A stretch of DNA of 64,000 nucleotides from Sorghum bicolor (Eukaryota > Streptophyta > Magnoliopsida > Poales > Poaceae). The DNA is taken from the NCBI RefSeq assembly GCF_000003195.3, contig NC_012875.2, positions 15,100,387 to 15,164,386 on the forward strand. Direction: 5' to 3'. The number at the start of each line of letters is the position of its first letter. Positions within the stretch are counted from its first letter, which is position 1. This document shows, one piece after another, positions 36,401-42,400 of the stretch. The translations under genes were made by a program, and so were the position numbers. The notes under the pieces were generated by a model. The model had not been told where the DNA came from and made no database searches. It saw nothing but the letters and a program-made list of their open reading frames with translations.

Positions 36401-39400
36401 GATGGTCGGCCTCCACCGAGCACGTCGTCTACTCTGACGCCGACTTGGCCGGGTGTCCGGACACTCGCCGCTCCACCCCCGGCTACGCCGTCTTCCTAGG
36501 CGGCAACCTGGTGTCCTGGTCGTCCAAGCGTCAGTCGGTCGTCTCCCGCTCCAGTGCTGAGGCGGAGTACCACGCTGTTGCTAACGGCGTGGCTGAGGCT
36601 TCCTGGCTCCAGCAGCTCCTCGCCAAGCTCCATAGCCCTCTCTTCCGGAGCGTGCTGGTCTGCTGCGACAACGTCAGTGCGGTGTACCTCTCCACCAACC
36701 CAGTACAGCACCAGAGGACCAAGCATGTGGAGATCGATCTACACTTCGTCCGAGATTGGGTCGCCGTCGGTGCTGTTCGGGTCCTACATGTCCCGACTAC
36801 CTCCCAGTTCGCCGACATCTCCCGTCCTCGACCTTCACTGAGTTCCGCTCCGGCCTCAACATCACCAGTGACTAGTTGCGTCTGTGGGCGGCCCGTGTGT
36901 TGTACTTCTTTTCGTGTTCAGTCTGCAAACTCCGCTGCGCCGGTAGTTCAGACTGCGGGGGGTGTTAGAGTATGTGTAATGCAGGCCCATGTGGCTAGGC
37001 CCATGAGGCCCATGTATAGCAACTATATTGCCACTCTGGTTAGGGTTGGCCCAAGTAATGAAACCCTAATTCTAACAATATTCACCAAAAAAGACAAAAA
37101 CAAACTCTTCAAACTGTGTTGCATACTAATGGATAAGTCTCTGTGTTGGCTGGTGGTTGTGGGCTGCAGTACGCAGCACATGGTCCTTGTGTCCTTTGTA
37201 AACAGCATCCTTGACTGCTTTTAGGACAACATCCTTGACTACTTTTAGGACAGCAGTTAGCATCTATAGGACAGCATCTTAGACTAGCATCTTAGATTAG
37301 CATCTTGGCATATGCTGGCTGGTTAGCAGCCCTATAAATATGTATCCCCAACCCCTCAGGTTGGCATAGCATGGTGTGAGAAATAAACCTAGAAAATTGC
37401 CTCAACTCTGTGTGCTATCCTCTCGATGAGAGTAAGGATCCTACTCACACCTAGAGCAAAGATCCAGCGACTGACACATACTTGCATAGCAAAACTACAG
37501 AAGAAACTATAAAAGCTGAAAAAAGAAGAAAAGCTTAAAAAAGAACAACTCATGAGGCAACAAAAGGTTACCTCATAACATGTCTGGGCTTGAGCAAGCT
37601 TGAGTTGAAGATGATAGCATATTCCAAGACTATGCACAGCTGTTCCAACCCTACATTAAAAAATATATAAATCTGATGAATGGCCAAATTTAGGATACCA
37701 TGTATTTGGTGTTTCAACACATGATCAAGCATAGAAACACATTGAGATAGATAGGAAATTGATTTAGAAACAAGCATTCTTCCTGTAGGCCGTAGACAAC
37801 GCCTTACATGTGCTGCTTTATCCCTGAAACTTTGCATTTGGAATGTGATGGCTATTGTGCTAAAATGTTATAAGTTTGTCAAACCTATAACTTCTATGGC
37901 ACTGTGCTCCAGTCCACTTGTGTGTGCGACAGGCCTACAACTGTAATAGCACTATGCTCCAGTACACTTTTGTAAGTATGTATTGAACTTGAACCTACTC
38001 TACGGCTAACAAATTGTACCCCTACAATTTCTATGTCTGGACTCTATTTCTGTAATCAAACACACTATATTTTCTTTAACCAAACTTAGTACCCTTTTAG
38101 GTAGGGTGCATGCATATAATGTCCCTGGGGCAGGCTGCCATGTACCCCTCCGGAGAAGGGAAAAGCTAGAAAAGCATCAAGCAGGATCAGAGCAAATCAT
38201 CAAACAGAACATTCAGGATTCATCTTCCTGCTTCCATGTTTCTGCTTGCCTCCCCTCAATTCCTTGCTAATCCCAGTCTAATTCCTCTTGGGTTCCTCAA
38301 TTTTTACCAGGTACCAGTAACCAAATAACATAATAGTCCATGATAGTTGATAGCTCAAACATATCCAAGTGGTAACCAAATCAAATATTCTCGCTGATCA
38401 GACCAGATTATTGCTTGCAATCGAGTAGTACTACAGCAGTTGTTAAACTCTGACTACAGTGGTGTAAACTAACTCTGAATCCAGAAAAATTGACACTTAC
38501 AACTCGAAACAAATACTGCTTATCTACAATGAATTGACACTCAGCATGATGTCGCAGGAAATAAATGAAGTCTTTAATGTACCGTATATCATCAGATCCA
38601 AATGATTCCTCCAGGATCTCAATTGCTTCCAAATATAGTAGTTCAGCTTTCTCATACTCTTTCTTTAACCTATAAAACTCTGCCTGTAAAGGTCAGGAAG
38701 AAAAAAGGTTAAATGAGTCAATTCATTTAACCGAGACTAGTGATAAGAGCAGTTTATGACCAGCAAAAAATCCAGTTAAACTCATAGTTCAAACTTGTAA
38801 GCTTGCCCAATTGTGTGACCCATATGATGCAGTGGGTAAAATAAAGGCTGGCAGAATAGAACAGTACTTCAAGGGCTTGATTGAACATAGAACAGCAGAT
38901 GAGAGAAAAAGAAAATTGAAACTCGTTATGCAAATTGAAAAAACAGAACTATGGTAAAGCATATAAACTCAGAAAAATTATCAAAATCAGCTGAATCATG
39001 TTTTTACTTTACAACAGAGTCATATCTGTCAGGTAAATGATCAATAATATAATATCAGACATCTTCATTAAGGATTCAACATAAATACTGCAGATCGGCC
39101 TGAAAGATTAAAAACAGCACAGTGCACTTCCGTTTTCAGAACGTAACAAAACTAACAATTACCAGATTGTTTAGGGCTGACGCGACATGTGGATCTCTAA
39201 GTCCAAATCCTTCCTTAGCTTCTAGTAGGGCTGCCTGGAATAATTTCTCAGCCTCATCCAATTGTCTCTACAAAATAGACAGACAATGTGAACATCAAAA
39301 TCATAACTTTAATTTCCTCAGCCTCTCATGAGGTATTTGATTACAGAAATATAGCCCACGTTTTATTTCATAGATCAATTCCAATATAATAACTATGTAG

Positions 39401-42400
39401 GTAGTGAACTACGAACTTGCTGTTATTATATTGCTATGGACAATATAATAACATCAAGTTTTGGTTGTCGTTGTGTTTCGTCTTATTTGTGGCGGTAGTC
39501 TTCGTTCATGGGATTGATCCCTCAGTGATCAGTTTCATGGACGTGCTGGGTTTTGTTTCACGCTTTCGTTTACGTTCCTGCTATTTGCTAAAATTCTGTA
39601 ATTTCTTTGCTTTGGTAATGAAATTCAGTTACTGGTCTGGGAAAAAAAAAGGTAGTGAAACAAGGGAAATGCAGTTCATAACAGTTCTTTCAATGGAACG
39701 GTCTTAAACATGTCGCGCTGACCCTATGAAATCTGTAGCAAGTATAGCAAGCCAAATTTGGAGTTCATTTGCACAGATAGAAAGGTAAGTACGAATTAAT
39801 AAAAATTACTAAACTGATGCTTTGTATAAATAATTGTCCATAGCAATATGGTAGATGACTTGATATTACAGTAATATCACATAACAGCAGATGACCTAAT
39901 GGTGAAACTGAAGGCTTATACCCTCAGTTCCCAACACAAAACATGCACTGACAAGGTTCAGAAAACCAGACGAGTACAGGAAAACTAGGGTAGTGTTCAA
40001 TAGTTTGACTTCTGCATTGTTCATATGTAAAACAATTTCAGAACAAAAAAACACAACCTATAGAAAAGTAGGTTCTCTCAGAAACGTCACAGATCCCAAA
40101 ATTTATCTGAAATCAAACTAGGGATAATGTGTTACTTGCTTTCTGGAAAAACTCCCTCCCATTATCTGTGTAAATTCTCCATTTGACTGTGTGTTCGTTT
40201 GAGACCACTGATCCATCTTCAATCCGTTGTAAACCAGGAGCATTTCCCTCAGCATGCTCACTAGCTGCAGCTGGGCTAACTGAGTCTTCCTGGGCAAATG
40301 CAGAGCCGTTGCTCAAACCAAGAAAAAAGACTGCAATAAGATTAATTTAGTACTGCAAACAATGATATGAAATTAACTTTATAATATCCTTACACTAAAA
40401 TAATATTGTTCTTTCAAACATCAAAACACCAAGCGGAATGTATGCAGGTAAGTCAACTTATGGAAGTGTAAGGTTGTCATACATGTACATAGGTAATAAG
40501 AGAGCTAACAAATGGTAAGGACTGACCCAATGGTCAAACAAGTTTTATAAAGCAACAACAAAAAGAAAAAGAATAATAACTGGAGAAGCTGTGAAGCTTA
40601 GTATGGTGAATATAGCTTGATGAAGGGCATCATATAGTTTCATTGATTAATCCAAGCAAGATTTTGGTGTCCTAGCAAAGGTACAAGATGTACCTTAGTT
40701 TGGTTATGTCGACTGGGTGCCAAATTCACGTTGAAATTCCTAGTTCACTCCTGTTTGTTTTATCCTTTAGTTGGCTTCTGGAGGCCACGAAGGCTGGCTG
40801 CAAAAAGTTATGTTTGTTCTAAAAGCCCAAAGCTGGTCTGGAGGGGCTGTTAGTATATTTTGTATTGGTAGTTAGGATTGTAATCCGGTATTAATGTATC
40901 CATGGAGGTGTCTTGCCCGCCCAAGTCTCTATATATATTATATATATACCATCCAAAAGGCTCAATGCAATACATCCCACACATTATACACAATCCTTCC
41001 TGCCTTCATGGCATCACGAGTTTATGGTTTTGAGCCTAAGCCGAGGCTTGTGCTGCCACCGCCGCGCTGCCCCCAGGGAGATCACTAGGGCCAGCACCCT
41101 TGTAAGATGGTTTTGGCCCTAGTGTCGAGCAGCGATAGATCATCAGGGTGGCTCGCCGTGGGCATTGATGGACTGCTGCATTACTCATCGATCCACCTCC
41201 CCTCTCCCTAGTGCTGCTGCTGCCACTGGCCAAGAAGGAGGCCGTTGGGGACACTAGGATATCGTTGTAGGGCGCGGCCAGTCATCACGCCATCGCCGGT
41301 GGATGCCGGACTATTGCACAGTCACTCAGGCACATGGCCATCATCAGATCTGCTGCTGTGTTTTCTTTCTTTCCAATCGGAGATCAAGATTGTGTTGCCC
41401 TATCTACCGATCCCTCGACACTCGATCGTTGACTCTCCCATGGACGAGGTTGACGTTGTGTGCCCTCCTAGGCATTAATGGCAACACTCATGATCAAAGA
41501 ATCTTTCCAGTGGCCGGCTTTCTGGGATGGCGCCTACCATGCTACCGGCACTCGTCAAGCTAACTAACCAATCTGAGTCCGTGCACACTACTGCCACCTC
41601 TGGGACATCGCCATCAATATTGTTAATGGATGACATGTGAGCGCTTGTTGATACGTCCAAGTTGTTAGTCGCTGAATTCTTACTCTTGGTAGTAGCAGAA
41701 TTCTAACTCTCATTGAGGGAGAGGATGACACTAGGAGTTGGGACAATTTTCTGCTTTATTTCTCACACAATGCCATACCAACCTGAGGAGTTGGGGTACA
41801 TATTTATAGGCTGCATACAAAATAATAAAATGTGTAACCAGAAGTAGTACAGAAAATATACCTGCATGTCCAATCAATACAGCACCAACTGATGAATCCA
41901 GCTTGTGATGCCATTGATGTTTGAAGTTACCATTACTCGCAAAACCTAAGGCAAAACCATACACTTCTTATGAGCAACTTGTAATGGGAAACTGAAGCAG
42001 TATCACTCTTAATTGCACTGGAAAATTTAGAACAGCCAGGGCATTGTTCAGAAGTGGTAGGGGATAAGTTTGATTCATTTCTGCTTCCAGCAGCCCAGTT
42101 ATGAATTTGCAAAGAACAAGAAATAGCTATGTTTGATTTGAGAACACAGTCCATGAAATTGAAAATGCTATATGACATCACAGAAACCAAAGATGTTTTT
42201 TTTTTATGGTCCGATGTCAAAACTATCTAGCTGAGAAAACAACTGCCATCTCAAAGCAAGCAAAAATCCTGAGTTTGGGGGATAAACGTCAACAGCATAT
42301 CACCCCTAATCATGGGCACAAGCTAGCCAACTACAACTATGAACCTCTCATTTCAATTTAAGAACAGTACACACAGCATTGAACGGTAATGAAACAGCTG

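Larger units (their letters stand above)
31677..37077 (+). mobile_element. copia E, full-length but degenerate, ATATT duplication
   Basis: LTRs 31677-31782 and 36963-37077 with a perfect ATATT duplication (31672-31676, 37078-37082). The LTRs differ by two substitutions and one 9-bp indel. Gag, protease, integrase, RT and RNase H are all present in copia order over 5.4 kb, but split by several frameshifts and stops. It is antisense to the TPR gene in intron 6 and is the best template for reading C and D, the same short-LTR family. Confidence 0.9.

Noticed and set aside
37200..37310. Regular GGACAGCAT/TAGCATCTT repeats resembling a CRISPR-like array
   Set aside because: The units are short, imperfect and without equal spacers; the genome is eukaryotic and the block looks like an LTR.
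38466..38632. Extension of TPR exon 5 past its donor (an open frame continues for about 40 codons)
   Set aside because: The extension has no TPR pattern, and cutting at ATACG|GTACAT joins perfectly to exon 6.
41946..42220. A 95-codon minus-strand ORF between exons 1 and 2
   Set aside because: It is in a different frame from exon 2 and ends where exon 2 begins. It could be an alternative exon, but nothing supports it.
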